The translations under genes were made by a program, and so were the position numbers. A stretch of DNA of 38,369 nt from Arenimonas sp. (lineage in GTDB: Bacteria > Pseudomonadota > Gammaproteobacteria > Xanthomonadales > Xanthomonadaceae). This document shows positions 1-10,994 of this stretch, in pieces (the stretch's first letter is position 1; the number at the start of each line of letters is the position of its first letter). Location: the NCBI RefSeq assembly GCF_022842045.1, contig NZ_JALHQI010000027.1, forward strand, positions 1-38,369, given 5' to 3'. The notes beneath the pieces are model-generated. The model was not told the DNA's origin, did no database searches, and saw only the letters and a program-made list of their open reading frames with translations.

Positions 1-15
1 ACGCTCTTCCGATCT
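1..15. other. Residual Illumina sequencing adapter (not genomic)
   Basis: The bases ACGCTCTTCCGATCT equal the last 15 bases of the standard Illumina TruSeq read 1 adapter; on the other strand they read AGATCGGAAGAGCGT, the usual read-through signature. Genomic sequence starts at base 16. The natural continuation of glnD would run here, so its last in-window codons (reading I-G-R-A) are artefactual. This also indicates that the left edge is a true contig end. Confidence 0.95.
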
Positions 16-2338
16 CGCGGCGCACCGGGCGCACGCGCGCCGGGTCGCGCAGCGCAGCCTTGATGGCGGCCACCACGGCATCGGCCTCGGGCGCGATGCC
101 CTGCGGTGCGATCAGCTGGAAGGTGTCGAGCGCATGGCCGTCGCTGGAATTGAGCACCCGCGCCTCGAGCACGTTCAACCCGAGCCGGTCGAGCGTGGCC
201 ACCAGCGCCGCGAACAGGCCGTCGCGGTCGAGCGCGCGCACGAACACCTCCAGCCCGCCCGCCTGCAGGTGCGGCCGCACCAGCACCACGGTGTCGCCTG
301 CCTCCGACTCGGCGATGCCGCGCGTCTGCCAGGCGATCTGCTCGGGCCGGTAGCGCAGGAAGCCGACGTCGGGATACGCCGCCCAGATCCGTTCCACCGC
401 GGCCTCGTCCAGGCCTTCGCCCAGCAGGCGCTCCATCGCCTTGGCGCGGGTCTCGGCCATGATTTCGTTGGCGTGGACCGGGTTTTCCAGGCCGCGGCGC
501 AGGGCGAAGCGCGTGGCCGAGTACAGGTCGGCCAGCAGCCGGTCCTTCCAGGCGTTCCAGAGCTTGGGGCTGGTGCCGGCGATGTCGGCGCAGGTGAGCA
601 GGTACAGGTAGTCGAGGTGTTCGCGGTCGGCGACCCTGTTGGCGAAGCGCGCGACGACCTCGGGATCCGAGATGTCCTGGCGCTGCGCCGTCACCGACAT
701 CAGCAGGTGCTGTTCGACCAGCCACGCCACCAGGTCGCCGTCGGCGGCGGGCAGCGCGTGCACCGCGGCGAACTCGCGCGCGTCCACCGCGCCGAGCTCG
801 GAATGGTCGCCGCCGCGGCCCTTGGCGATGTCGTGGAACAGCCCGGCCAGCAGCAGCAGGTGCGGCTTGCGCAGGCGCGGCAGCACTTCGTGCGCGATCG
901 CGAAGCGCTCGTCGGCGCGGCGCGCGAAGCCGTCCATGTGCGCCAGCACGGTGAGCGTGTGCTGGTCGACGGTGTAGACATGGAACAGGTCGTACTGCAT
1001 GCGCCCCGAGACCTTGCCGAAGGCCGGCAGGTAGCGCGCCAGCACGCCCAGCCGGGCCATGCGCGTGAGCGTGGCCACGGCCTGCGGGGATTCCAGCAGC
1101 GCCATGAACTGCTGGCGCACTCCGGGCGGCTGCTCGTCGCAGGGCCGGATCGCGGACAGCGACTCGCCCAGCGCGCGCGCCGTCTCCGAGTGCAGGCCGC
1201 GGGCCTGCGGCGCCTGGTCCCAGGCCGCGAAAAGCTCGAGCATCGGCGCCAGGCCCTCGCGCAGCCGCTCGGGCGCGCGCATCGCCAGGTAGCCGTGGCG
1301 CAGCTCATAGCCCTCGGCCACCGGCACCGGTGATTCCTCGCCCGAAAGCTGCTCCTCGAAGCGCTGCAGCAGGCGGTCGTTGATCCGCATCACCGTGGCG
1401 GCGCTGCGGAAGAAGGCCTGCATCATCTGTTCGACCGCGAGGTTGTCGCGGTGCTCGTCCTTCAGGCCCAGCATCGCCGCCAGCGTCTTCTGGTGGTCGA
1501 AGCCCAGGCGCTCCTCGCGCCGGCCGGCCAGCAGGTGCAGGCCGAAGCGCAGGCGCGCGAGCTGGCGCCACTCCCGCTCGAGGCTGGCGCATTCGTCCTC
1601 GCCCAGCAGGCCCAGCGGCACCAGCGCGCGCAGGCCGGGCACGCCGTACAGGCGCATGCCCATCCAGGTCACGGTCTGCAGGTCGCGCAGGCCGCCCGGG
1701 CCTTCCTTGAGGTTGGGCTCGAGGTTGTGGGCGGTGTCGTGGAAGCGGGCGTGGCGGGCGCGCTGTTCCTCGCGCTTGGCGGCGAAGTAGTCGGCCGGCG
1801 GCCACAGATGGGTCGGCGCCAGCGCGGCGGCGAGGGCCGCGGGGGCACCGTCGTCGCCGGCCAGGGCGCGGCATTCCATCAGCGAGGTCAGCACGGTGAT
1901 GTCCTCGCGCGCGGCCTCGACGCACTGCGCCAGCGAGCGCACCGCCTGGCTGGTGGCCAGGCCGGCATCCCACAGCAGTGAAAAGAAGCGGCCAATGGCG
2001 GCCTCGTGCGCCTTCTGCGCGGCAGGCTCGCCCAGCACCAGCAGGTCGATGTCGGACTGCGGGTAGAGCTCGGCCCGGCCATAGCCGCCGGTGGCCAGCA
2101 GCTGCAGCGGGGCGCCGGGCGGGAGGCAGCGGGCCCAGGCCGAGGCCACCACCGTGTCGCTGGCCTCGCAGCACAGGCCAACCAGGCGGTCGATGGCTTC
2201 GCCGGCCTCGAAACGGCGGCGCAGTTCGGTGCGACGCGCGGCCAGGCCGGCCTTGGCGGCCTCGCGCCAGGCGCCGTCGTCGGCGGCCGCGGCCAGGGCG
2301 GCCGCCAGCGGGGGTTCGGGCGTGGGGACGGCGCTCAC
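16..2338 (-). CDS. glnD: Bifunctional [protein-PII] uridylyltransferase/uridylyl-removing enzyme, C-terminally truncated by contig end
   Basis: GlnD is the cytoplasmic nitrogen sensor that uridylylates PII proteins when glutamine is low and removes UMP when it is high. The frame is open from a GTG at 2338 (VSAVPTPEPPL) to the contig edge, about 774 codons; family members have about 860-890. The nucleotidyltransferase motif GGYGRAEL is at residues 84-91, followed by SDIDLLVL with its metal-binding aspartates. The HD hydrolase domain is marked by FHDIAKGRGGDHS near residue 501. A first ACT domain starts near residue 683 (VVLVRPH). The second ACT domain, about 100 residues, is missing because the contig ends in adapter. 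The frame was checked at three distant motifs and has no frameshift. The start lies 13 bases after the map stop, so map-glnD is probably one transcript, as in other gammaproteobacteria. Confidence 0.95.
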
Positions 2339-2351
2339 CGGCCGGCCCCGG

Positions 2352-3128
2352 TCACAGCTCGTTGTCGTCGCCGGGCAGGCGGGTGAGGATCTCGACGCCG
2401 TCGTCGGTGACGGCCACCGTGTGCTCCCACTGGGCCGACAGCGACTTGTCGCGGGTGACCACGGTCCAGCCATCGCCCAGCAGCTTGGTGTGGCGGCTGC
2501 CCTCGTTGATCATCGGCTCGATGGTGAAGGTCATGCCCTTCTGCAGCACCACGCCGGACATCGGCTGGCCGTAGTGCAGCACCTGCGGGTCCTCGTGGTA
2601 GATCTGGCCGATGCCGTGGCCGCAGTACTCGCGCACCACCGAGAAGCGCTCGGACTCGGCGTACTTCTGGATGGCGTGGCCGATGTCGCCCAGGGTGGCG
2701 CCCGGCTTGACCACGCGGATACCGCGGAACATGGCCTCGCGGGTGACCTCGACCAGGCGCCGGGCCTTGATGCTGGGCTCGCCCACGAAGTACATCCGGC
2801 TGGTGTCGCCGTGCCAGCCGTCCTTGATGACGGTGACGTCGATGTTGATGATGTCGCCGTCCTTGAGGACCTTGGACTCGCTCGGGATGCCGTGGCAGAT
2901 GACGTTGTTGACCGAGGTGCAGACCGTGGCCGGGAAGCCCTTGTAGCCGACGTTGGCCGGGATGGCCTTCTGGACGTCGACGATGTGGTCGTGGCAGATC
3001 CGGTCCAGCTCGGCCGTGGTCACGCCCGGCTTCACGTGGGGGGCGACGACCTGCAGCACCTCGGCGGCCAGGCGGCCGGCGACGCGCATGCGCTCGATGT
3101 CTTCGGGGCTCTTCAGGGTGATCCTCAT
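2352..3128 (-). CDS. map: Methionine aminopeptidase type I
   Basis: Removes the N-terminal methionine from nascent proteins in the cytosol. The 258-residue protein has the full set of metal ligands and catalytic residues at exactly the E. coli numbering: H79, D97, D108, H171 (GHGIG), E204 (TIEPM) and E235 (QWEHT). The start MRITLKSPEDIERM is the usual type Ia start. No Shine-Dalgarno sequence precedes the ATG (upstream bases are AATCCCGGCCC), and a GATAAT box lies at 3137-3142 on the minus strand, so a leaderless or near-leaderless mRNA is possible. The gene is divergent from rpsB with a 267-bp gap and is followed by glnD. Confidence 0.97.
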   Translation of the reverse strand: MRITLKSPEDIERMRVAGRLAAEVLQVVAPHVKPGVTTAELDRICHDHIVDVQKAIPANVGYKGFPATVCTSVNNVICHGIPSESKVLKDGDIINIDVTVIKDGWHGDTSRMYFVGEPSIKARRLVEVTREAMFRGIRVVKPGATLGDIGHAIQKYAESERFSVVREYCGHGIGQIYHEDPQVLHYGQPMSGVVLQKGMTFTIEPMINEGSRHTKLLGDGWTVVTRDKSLSAQWEHTVAVTDDGVEILTRLPGDDNEL

Positions 3129-3148
3129 GGGCCGGGATTATCCATTAC

Positions 3149-3178
3149 TTGCGGGGGGTTAGGCCAGCGGGCTATACT
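3149..3178 (+). promoter_or_regulatory. Sigma-70-type promoter for rpsB-tsf
   Basis: A TTGCGG -35 box (3149-3154) and a TATACT -10 box (3173-3178) are separated by 18 bases. It is the best promoter match in the map/rpsB divergent gap and would give a leader of about 210 bases before rpsB. Seen in sequence; not experimentally supported. Confidence 0.6.
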
Positions 3179-3184
3179 CCCGCG

Positions 3185-3395
3185 GCTCGAAACGGCCCGT
3201 TCCCCCAACGGCACGGTCCGCCTTCGAACCGCCCACGCCGGGCGTCACCGGTGAATACACACACCAGGCCATCCCCCGTCCCGGGGTGCCTCGGGACTTC
3301 CCGAGGTTCGAGACGGCCGCCTGGTGGAGGCCCAACCCCGGAGCTCCGAAGCCGCCAGCGTGCGGCCGGCTCCCTGTCGTGAAAGGAAATTCGCA
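3185..3395 (+). promoter_or_regulatory. Structured rpsB 5' leader, candidate S2 autoregulatory region
   Basis: The untranslated leader is about 210 bases. It contains an 8-bp stem (CACCAGGC at 3262-3269 with GCCTGGTG at 3319-3326) enclosing two smaller hairpins, CCCCG/CGGGG near 3274-3286 and CCTCGGG-ACTT-CCCGAGG at 3289-3306. In gammaproteobacteria S2 is known to repress rpsB-tsf through the rpsB leader; applying that here is inference from position and structure. The Shine-Dalgarno sequence AAGGA lies at about 3383-3387. Confidence 0.45.
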
Positions 3396-4232
<837 letters not shown>

Positions 4233-4333
4233 GTCACCGCGGCGTCATGCCGCGGCGCCACAGTGCGCCGCGGCCCCATCCCGGCCGAGGCGGCACTGCG
4301 CCGCCGCGACCCCCACTGATTCTGGAGAACCCC

Positions 4334-5209
<876 letters not shown>

Positions 5210-5234
5210 CAGGCATTCGCCTGTGACACCCCCA

Positions 5235-5315
5235 CGATTCGCTTCGCGAATCGCGGGCCCTGGCCTCACCACTCCCGATCCCCGCGCCTTCGGCGCGCCC
5301 CCTTACCAAGGGGGC
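5235..5315. repeat. Cluster of three consecutive perfect palindromes after tsf
   Basis: Three hairpins follow one another: CGATTCGC-TTC-GCGAATCG (5235-5253), CGCGCC-TTC-GGCGCG (5283-5297) and CCCCCTT-ACC-AAGGGGG (5298-5314, extendable by a G-C pair to 5297-5315). All have 3-base loops. They look like a dispersed intergenic palindrome of the kind scattered through Xanthomonadaceae genomes, but family membership is inference. Confidence 0.5.
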
Positions 5316-5342
5316 TATCCTCCAGGCAGGATCCGGCGCAAG

Positions 5343-5372
5343 AAAAAACCCCGCGAAAACGCGGGGTTTTTT
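5343..5372 (+). terminator. Intrinsic terminator of the rpsB-tsf operon
   Basis: The stem CCCCGCG-AAAA-CGCGGGG (5349-5366) is followed by six Ts (5367-5372) and preceded by six As (5343-5348). It is symmetrical, so it could act on both strands. It lies 134 bases after the tsf stop. Confidence 0.9.
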
Positions 5373-5434
5373 CTGCCCACCGATTGCCGCGCCGACGTTG
5401 CGAAGCGAGCATCCGATCCAAGCGTTCTCGCCCT

Positions 5435-5474
5435 ATCCGCCCTCATCCGCTTCCTTCCGCGTAAATCCGCGTTA
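5435..5474. repeat. Four-copy degenerate 10-bp tandem repeat upstream of pyrH
   Basis: The hexamer (A/T)TCCGC recurs with an exact 10-base period at 5435, 5445, 5455 and 5465 (units ATCCGCCCTC, ATCCGCTTCC, TTCCGCGTAA, ATCCGCGTTA). The period is about one helical turn. It ends about 45 bp before the proposed pyrH -10 box. Confidence 0.55.
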
Positions 5475-5496
5475 AAACAGGAAAGTTACATCCCCG

Positions 5497-5525
5497 TCAC
5501 GACAGACCCGGCGATCGGCTAGAAT
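5497..5525 (+). promoter_or_regulatory. Putative promoter of the pyrH-frr-uppS-cdsA cluster
   Basis: A TAGAAT -10 box is at 5520-5525, with a weak -35 (TCACGA, 5497-5502) at 17-base spacing. It lies between the rpsB-tsf terminator and pyrH, where a new promoter is expected. The Shine-Dalgarno sequence GGAGAG follows, 5-8 bases before the pyrH ATG. Confidence 0.45.
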
Positions 5526-5555
5526 CTGCGCGTTTGCCTGCCCCCGGAGAGACCC

Positions 5556-6278
5556 ATGAGCGCCGCCCCCCTGAAGTACCGCCGCATCCTGCTCAAGCTC
5601 TCCGGCGAGGCCCTGATGGGGAACGTGGACTACGGCATCGACCCGGTGGTGATCAGCGACCTGGCGGCCGAGATCGTCGCGGTGCAGCGCGCGGGCGCCG
5701 AAGTGGGCCTGGTGATCGGCGGCGGCAACATCTTCCGCGGCGCCGGCCTGGCCGCGGCCGGCATGGACCGCGTCACCGGCGACCACATGGGCATGCTGGC
5801 CACCGTCATCAACGCGCTGGCCATGGCCGATGCGCTCGAGAAGCAGGGCGGCTTCGCCCGCGTGATGAGCGCGATCAAGATCAACGAGGTGTGCGAGGAC
5901 TACATCCGCCGCCGCGCCATCCGGCACATGGAGAAGGGCCGCATCGCCCTGTTCGCGGCCGGCACCGGCAACCCCTTCTTCACCACCGACTCGGCCGCGG
6001 CGCTGCGCGCCAGCGAGATCGGCGCCGACCTGCTGCTCAAGGCCACCAAGGTCGACGGCATCTACGATTCGGACCCGAAGAAGAACCCGGGCGCGAAGAA
6101 GTTCGACCGCCTGAGCTACGACGAGGTGATCGCCCGCAACCTGCAGGTGATGGACACCGCCGCCTTCGCCCTGTGCCGCGACAACCAGGTGCCGCTGCGC
6201 ATCTACGACATGATGCAGCCCGGTGCGCTGATGCGGATCCTCCGGGGCGAGGACCTGGGCACCCTGGTCTGCGCCTGA
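5556..6278 (+). CDS. pyrH: UMP kinase
   Basis: Phosphorylates UMP to UDP with ATP, an essential step in pyrimidine nucleotide synthesis; hexameric cytosolic amino acid kinase family member. The 240 residues match the family length. Seen motifs are the N-terminal LKLSGEAL with K14, the phosphate loop GGGNIFRG at 55-62, the segment [20 protein letters not shown], and the substrate-binding [11 protein letters not shown]. The start [14 protein letters not shown] is preceded by GGAGAG. frr follows after 60 bases, the order found across gammaproteobacteria. Confidence 0.98.
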   Translation: MSAAPLKYRRILLKLSGEALMGNVDYGIDPVVISDLAAEIVAVQRAGAEVGLVIGGGNIFRGAGLAAAGMDRVTGDHMGMLATVINALAMADALEKQGGFARVMSAIKINEVCEDYIRRRAIRHMEKGRIALFAAGTGNPFFTTDSAAALRASEIGADLLLKATKVDGIYDSDPKKNPGAKKFDRLSYDEVIARNLQVMDTAAFALCRDNQVPLRIYDMMQPGALMRILRGEDLGTLVCA

Positions 6279-6305
6279 ACCACCGGCCCCCTGCCCGCCT
6301 ATAAT
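6276..6305 (+). promoter_or_regulatory. Putative internal promoter for frr
   Basis: A perfect TATAAT hexamer lies at 6300-6305 in the 60-base pyrH-frr gap. The best -35 is weak (TGAACC, 6276-6281, 18-base spacing). frr having its own promoter is known in E. coli; here it is inference. Confidence 0.4.
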
Positions 6306-6338
6306 GCCCGACTGCCCAGATCCGACGCGGAGCCCCAG

Positions 6339-6896
6339 ATGCTGAACGACATCAAGAAAGACGCCACCACCCGCATGGCCAAGAGCGTGGACGGCTTCCG
6401 CCAGGAGCTCACCAAGCTGCGCACCGGCCGCGCCACCACCGCCCTGGTCGACCACCTGAAGGTGAACTACTACGGTTCGGACATGCCGCTGTCGCAGGTC
6501 GCTACGGTGTCGGTCGCCGACGCCCGCTCGCTGCTGATCACGCCCTGGGAGAAGGGCATGGTCGCCGCGGTCGAGAAGGCCATCCTGTCCTCCGACCTGG
6601 GCCTGAACCCGAACACCGCCGGCACCGCCATCCGCATCAACCTGCCGCCGCTGACCGAGGAGCGCCGAAAGGAGCTCTCCAAGCACGTGCACGCCGAGGG
6701 CGAGAACTCCAAGGTCGCCATCCGCAACATCCGCCGCGACGCGATTCAGCACGTCAAGGAACTGCTGAAGGAAAAGCAGGTCACCGAGGACGACGCCCGC
6801 CGCGCCGAGGACGAGATCCAGAAGCTCACCGACAAGCACGTCAAGGACGTGGACGAAGTGGTGAAGGCCAAGGAACAGGAACTGATGGCGGTCTGA
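6339..6896 (+). CDS. frr: Ribosome recycling factor
   Basis: With EF-G, splits the post-termination ribosome into subunits. The 185-residue protein matches the family length exactly. The N-terminal helix MLNDIKKDATTRMAKSVD, the conserved LRTGRA segment, the domain II motif ITPWEK, and the long C-terminal helices (VAIRNIRRDA, EDEIQKLTDKHVKDVD) are all present. uppS follows after 14 bases. Confidence 0.98.
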   Translation: MLNDIKKDATTRMAKSVDGFRQELTKLRTGRATTALVDHLKVNYYGSDMPLSQVATVSVADARSLLITPWEKGMVAAVEKAILSSDLGLNPNTAGTAIRINLPPLTEERRKELSKHVHAEGENSKVAIRNIRRDAIQHVKELLKEKQVTEDDARRAEDEIQKLTDKHVKDVDEVVKAKEQELMAV

Positions 6897-6910
6897 GCCA
6901 CGCCGCCCGA

Positions 6911-7657
6911 ATGACCGCCGCCCCGCCCGCCGCGCGCCTGCCCCGCCACCTCGCCGTCATCATGGACGGCAACGGGCGCTGGGCCGAGCGCCGCCAGCGC
7001 CCGCGCACCCTCGGCCACCGCGCCGGCGCGAAGGCCGTGCAGGTCTGCGTCGACTATTGCCTGGACCGCGGCATCGAGGCGCTCACGCTGTTCGCCTTTT
7101 CCAGCGAGAACTGGAACCGGCCGCCGGAGGAAGTCGGCGCGCTGATGAAGCTGTTCCTGCGCATGCTCGACTCCGAGGTCGACGAACTGCACCGCCGCGG
7201 CGTGCGGGTGGCCTTCATCGGCGAGCGCGCGCAGTTCCCCGAAGCGATCCGCGCCCGGATGGCGCAGGCCGAGGCCACCGGCCCCGCCACGCCGCGCCTG
7301 GTGCTGACGATCGCGGCCGGCTACGGCGGCCGCTGGGACATCACCGAGGCCTGCCGCCGGCTCGCGGCCGAGGCCGCGGCGGGCCGGCTGGACCCGGCCA
7401 CCATCAACGAGGCCCTCGTCGGCCGCCACATGGGGCTGGCGGCGCTGCCCGCCCCCGATCTCTTCATCCGCACCGGCGGCGACCTGCGCATCAGCAATTT
7501 CCTGCTGTGGCAGCTGGCCTATACCGAGCTGTGGTTCACCGAAACCCTCTGGCCCGACCTCGATCGCACGGTGCTGGATGCCGCCCTCGCCGACTTCGCC
7601 GACCGCGAACGTCGCTTCGGCCTGACCAGTGCCCAGGTGGCCGGGAGCAATGCATGA
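6911..7657 (+). CDS. uppS: Ditrans,polycis-undecaprenyl-diphosphate synthase (UPP synthase)
   Basis: Cis-prenyltransferase that elongates farnesyl diphosphate with eight isopentenyl units to make the C55 lipid carrier for peptidoglycan and O-antigen. The 248 residues carry the catalytic MDGNGRWA with D19, FSSENWNRP, and the C-terminal [15 protein letters not shown] signature with ELWFT. The substrate chain starts from the product of ispA, also in this window. It overlaps cdsA by four bases (ATGA), implying translational coupling. Confidence 0.98.
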   Translation: MTAAPPAARLPRHLAVIMDGNGRWAERRQRPRTLGHRAGAKAVQVCVDYCLDRGIEALTLFAFSSENWNRPPEEVGALMKLFLRMLDSEVDELHRRGVRVAFIGERAQFPEAIRARMAQAEATGPATPRLVLTIAAGYGGRWDITEACRRLAAEAAAGRLDPATINEALVGRHMGLAALPAPDLFIRTGGDLRISNFLLWQLAYTELWFTETLWPDLDRTVLDAALADFADRERRFGLTSAQVAGSNA

Positions 7658-8481
7658 GCCGTCGACAGCGCGTCACCACGGCCCTGGTCCTCGCGCCGCT
7701 GCCGATCCTGGCGCTGCTGTTCCTGCCCACGCCCTGGCTGGCGGCGCTGGTCGCCGCGGTGATGCTGGCGGGCCTGTGGGAATGGACCGCCTTCGCCGGG
7801 CTCGAGGACAAGACCCCGCGCGTTCTGTTCCTGACCGCCAACGCGCTGATGATGGCGGCCCTGGTCTGGGGCGGCGGACCCAGCCTGTTCACCCTGAAGC
7901 TGGCCAGCCTGGTCGGCGTGGCCTGGTGGGCGCTGGTCTGCCTGTGGCTGGCGCGGCCGGGCTTCGGCCAGGGCGATGGCCAGGCCGCGCGCGGCATCAA
8001 GCTGCTCGCCGGCAGCCTGTGCGTGGTGCCGGCCTGGTGTGCGTTGGGCTGGCTGCATGCCGAGGGCGACTTCGGCCCGCGCTGGACCCTGTTCGCGGTG
8101 CTGCTGGTGTGGGCCGCCGACAGCGGCGCCTACTTCGCCGGCTCGCGCTGGGGCCGGCGCAAGCTGGCGCCCGCGATCAGCCCCGGCAAGACCTGGGAGG
8201 GCGTCTGGGGGGGCCTGGCCACCAGCGCGCTGCTGGCGGTCGCGGCGCTGCCCCTGCTGGGCCTGGGCTGGTCGTCGCTGCCGGCGCTGGTGCTGCTGAC
8301 CGTCCTTACCGCGGCGATCTCGGTGGTGGGCGACCTGTTCGAGAGCCTGATGAAACGGCACTCGGGCGTGAAGGACTCCGGCGCCCTCTTCCCCGGCCAC
8401 GGCGGCCTGATGGACCGGCTCGACAGCTTGCTCGCCGCGCTGCCGGTGTTCGTGGTGGGCAAGGCATGGCTGGGCCTCTGA
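7654..8481 (+). CDS. cdsA: Phosphatidate cytidylyltransferase (CDP-diacylglycerol synthase)
   Basis: Makes CDP-diacylglycerol from CTP and phosphatidate, the entry to phospholipid synthesis, in the inner membrane. The start is the ATG at 7654 overlapping the uppS stop; longer in-frame options run backwards through uppS and are discarded. The 275-residue product is strongly hydrophobic with several membrane segments from about residue 8. The C-terminal family signature is seen in pieces: [19 protein letters not shown], and [13 protein letters not shown] with the metal-binding Asp. SPGKTWEG, typical of the family, is also present. Confidence 0.97.
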   Translation: MSRRQRVTTALVLAPLPILALLFLPTPWLAALVAAVMLAGLWEWTAFAGLEDKTPRVLFLTANALMMAALVWGGGPSLFTLKLASLVGVAWWALVCLWLARPGFGQGDGQAARGIKLLAGSLCVVPAWCALGWLHAEGDFGPRWTLFAVLLVWAADSGAYFAGSRWGRRKLAPAISPGKTWEGVWGGLATSALLAVAALPLLGLGWSSLPALVLLTVLTAAISVVGDLFESLMKRHSGVKDSGALFPGHGGLMDRLDSLLAALPVFVVGKAWLGL

Positions 8482-9650
8482 AGACGATCGCGCTGCTGGG
8501 AGCCACCGGTTCGATCGGCGGCTCCACCCTCGACGTCGTCGCGCGGCATCCCGGGCGCTTCCGGGTCGGTGCGCTCAGCGCCCACTCCCGGGTCGATGAG
8601 CTGCTGGCGCTGTGCGCCCGGTTCCGGCCTGATTCAGCCGTGGTCACCGATCCGGAAGCCTATGCCGCGCTGCGGGACGGGCTGCGTGCCCTGGCCCTGC
8701 CCACGCGCGCGCTGGCGGGGCCGGCGGCGCTCGAAGAGATCGCGGCCGATCCGGCCAACGACGTCGTGGTGGCCGCCATCGTCGGCGCCGCCGGCGTCGC
8801 TTCCACCCTGGCCGCGGCCCGCGCCGGCAAGCGCCTGCTGCTGGCCAACAAGGAATCGGTGGTGCTGGCCGGCGACCTGCTGATGCAGGCCGTCGCCGAA
8901 GGCGGCGCCACCCTGCTGCCGGTGGACAGCGAGCACAACGCCATCTTCCAGTGCCTGCCGGCCGACGGCGGGCGCGGCGGCGTGCGCCGCCTGCTGCTGA
9001 CCGCCTCCGGCGGGCCGTTCCGCGGCCGCAAGCGCGAGTCCCTGGCGTCGGTGACCCCCGACCAGGCCTGCGCGCACCCGAACTGGGTGATGGGCCGCAA
9101 GATCTCGGTCGACTCGGCCACGCTGATGAACAAGGGACTGGAAGTGATCGAGGCCCGGCACCTGTTCGGCCTGCCGTCCGGGCGCATCGAGGTGGTGGTG
9201 CACCCGCAGAGCGTCATCCACTCGCTGGTGGACTACGTGGACGGCTCGGTGCTGGCGCAGCTGGGCAACCCGGACATGCGCACGGCCATCGCCTATGGCC
9301 TGGCCTGGCCCGAGCGCATCGATTCGGGCGTGGCGCCGCTGGACCTTGCGGCGCTGGCGCGCTTTGATTTCGAGCCGCCCGACCTCGACGCCTTCCCCTG
9401 CCTGGCCCTGGCCTTCCGCGCGCTGGAGGCCGGCGGCACCGCGCCCGCGGTGCTGAACGCGGCGAACGAAATCGCGGTTTCAGCCTTTCTTCAGGGCGAA
9501 CTCGGTTTCCTTGGCATTCCCGACCTCATCCAGGCCTGCCTAGACGCCATGCCCGCATCGCCCGCCGGCTCCCTGGACGACCTGATGGCCACCGACGCCG
9601 AAGCCCGGCGCCTGGCCCGCGACCTCGTCGCCCGCGGGGGGCCGCGATGA
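8466..9650 (+). CDS. dxr: 1-deoxy-D-xylulose-5-phosphate reductoisomerase
   Basis: Second step of the MEP pathway: isomerises and reduces DXP to methylerythritol phosphate with NADPH. The start at 8466 ([18 protein letters not shown]) overlaps the end of cdsA by 16 bases and places the NADPH-binding GATGSIG at residues 12-18, as in the family. The metal-binding [12 protein letters not shown], the SGGPF loop, [18 protein letters not shown] and [12 protein letters not shown] are all intact. The product has 394 residues. It overlaps rseP by four bases (ATGA). Confidence 0.98.
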   Translation: MAGPLKTIALLGATGSIGGSTLDVVARHPGRFRVGALSAHSRVDELLALCARFRPDSAVVTDPEAYAALRDGLRALALPTRALAGPAALEEIAADPANDVVVAAIVGAAGVASTLAAARAGKRLLLANKESVVLAGDLLMQAVAEGGATLLPVDSEHNAIFQCLPADGGRGGVRRLLLTASGGPFRGRKRESLASVTPDQACAHPNWVMGRKISVDSATLMNKGLEVIEARHLFGLPSGRIEVVVHPQSVIHSLVDYVDGSVLAQLGNPDMRTAIAYGLAWPERIDSGVAPLDLAALARFDFEPPDLDAFPCLALAFRALEAGGTAPAVLNAANEIAVSAFLQGELGFLGIPDLIQACLDAMPASPAGSLDDLMATDAEARRLARDLVARGGPR

Positions 9651-10981
9651 CCGAATTCTTTGGCTCGATCTGGTGGCTGATCGTCAGCCTCGGCATCCTC
9701 GTCACCTTCCATGAATTCGGCCACTACTGGGTGGCGCGCCGCTGCGGCGTGCGCGTGCTGCGCTTCTCGGTCGGCTTCGGCAAGCCGCTCTGGACCCGTC
9801 GCGGCAAGGACGGCACCGAGTACGTGGTGGCCATGCTGCCGCTGGGCGGCTACGTGAAGATGCTCGACGAGCGCGAGGTCGAAGTCGCCCCGCACGAGCG
9901 CCACGAAAGCTTCAACGCCAAGTCGGTCTACCAGCGCATCGCGATCGTCGCGGCCGGCCCGGTGGCGAACCTGCTGCTGTGCATTGCCCTGCTCTGGCTG
10001 ATGTTCGTGATCGGCAAGCCCGACGCGGTGCCCGAGCTCGGGCGGGTCGAGGGCATCGCCGCGGAGGCCGGCTTCGCCCCGGGCGACCGCCTGCTGGCCG
10101 TGGGCGACCGCGAGACGCCGACCTGGACCGATGCCGGCATCGCCCTGTCGACCGCCATCATGGACCGCGCGCCGACCGCGGTGCGGGTCCGCACCGCCGA
10201 GGGCCGCGAGGCCGTCCGCCAGCTGCCGCTGGACCGCCCCGGCCAGGCCCTGCGCGAGGAACAGCCGTTCGAGGACCTGGGCTTCATGCTTCGGTTCCCC
10301 CCCGTGGTCGGCGGGCTCCAGCCTGGCGGCGCCGCCGAGGGCCGGCTCCAGGTCGGCGACCGCATCGTCTCGATCAATGGCGAACCCCTGCTCGGCTACG
10401 ACCAGATCGGCCCGACCCTGCAGCGCCTGTCGGCCCCCGGCCGCACCCTGGACCTGGTGGTCGAGCGCGGCGGCAGCCGGGTCACCGTGCCGGTGGATCC
10501 CCGCCTGGTGGGCGAGGGCGAGGCCGCCACCTGGGTCCTGGGCGTGATGGCCGCGGCCCCGGAACAGGACGCCCTGCTGCGCTACAACCCGCTCCGGGCG
10601 GTTCCCGTGGCCCTGGCCCAGACCGGCCAGATGGCCTCGGACGTGGTCGGGATGCTCTGGCGGATGGTCACCGGCAAGGCCTCGCTGCAGAACATCTCGG
10701 GGCCCATCACCATCGCCCGGGTCGCCCACGGCAGCGCCAGCCTGGGCCCGGCCTGGTTCCTGAATTTCCTCGCGATCCTGTCCCTGAGCCTGTGCATCAT
10801 GAACCTGCTGCCCATCCCGGTCTTGGATGGGGGGCACCTGCTGTATTACCTTATCGAGCTGGTCAAGGGCAGCCCGGTCGGCGAGCGTGCGCTCGTGGCG
10901 GGCCAGTACGTAGGCTTGGCCATGCTGGCCAGCCTCATGGGACTGGCCTTCTACAACGACATTCTCCGGCTCGGTTCCTGA
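9647..10981 (+). CDS. rseP: Site-2 intramembrane zinc protease RseP
   Basis: Inner-membrane metalloprotease that cuts the anti-sigma factor RseA after DegS and so releases sigma-E in response to outer membrane stress; also clears signal peptides. The HEFGH zinc motif sits in the first membrane helix (H22, E23, H26). Two PDZ domains follow (for example [20 protein letters not shown] in the second). The third zinc ligand is D394 in [11 protein letters not shown]. The 444-residue length is normal. It is directly upstream of bamA, linking stress sensing to outer membrane assembly. Confidence 0.97.
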   Translation: MTEFFGSIWWLIVSLGILVTFHEFGHYWVARRCGVRVLRFSVGFGKPLWTRRGKDGTEYVVAMLPLGGYVKMLDEREVEVAPHERHESFNAKSVYQRIAIVAAGPVANLLLCIALLWLMFVIGKPDAVPELGRVEGIAAEAGFAPGDRLLAVGDRETPTWTDAGIALSTAIMDRAPTAVRVRTAEGREAVRQLPLDRPGQALREEQPFEDLGFMLRFPPVVGGLQPGGAAEGRLQVGDRIVSINGEPLLGYDQIGPTLQRLSAPGRTLDLVVERGGSRVTVPVDPRLVGEGEAATWVLGVMAAAPEQDALLRYNPLRAVPVALAQTGQMASDVVGMLWRMVTGKASLQNISGPITIARVAHGSASLGPAWFLNFLAILSLSLCIMNLLPIPVLDGGHLLYYLIELVKGSPVGERALVAGQYVGLAMLASLMGLAFYNDILRLGS

Positions 10982-10994
10982 CCCCACCCCTTTC

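Noticed and set aside
3324-3395. Upstream ATG as the rpsB start
   Set aside because: The extra 24 residues are not part of S2, and the ATG at 3396 has a strong ribosome-binding site; 3324 lies in the structured leader.
5223-5522. 99-codon plus-strand frame between tsf and pyrH
   Set aside because: It runs through three palindromes, the terminator and the 10-bp repeat, has no Shine-Dalgarno, and the translation has no recognisable pattern.
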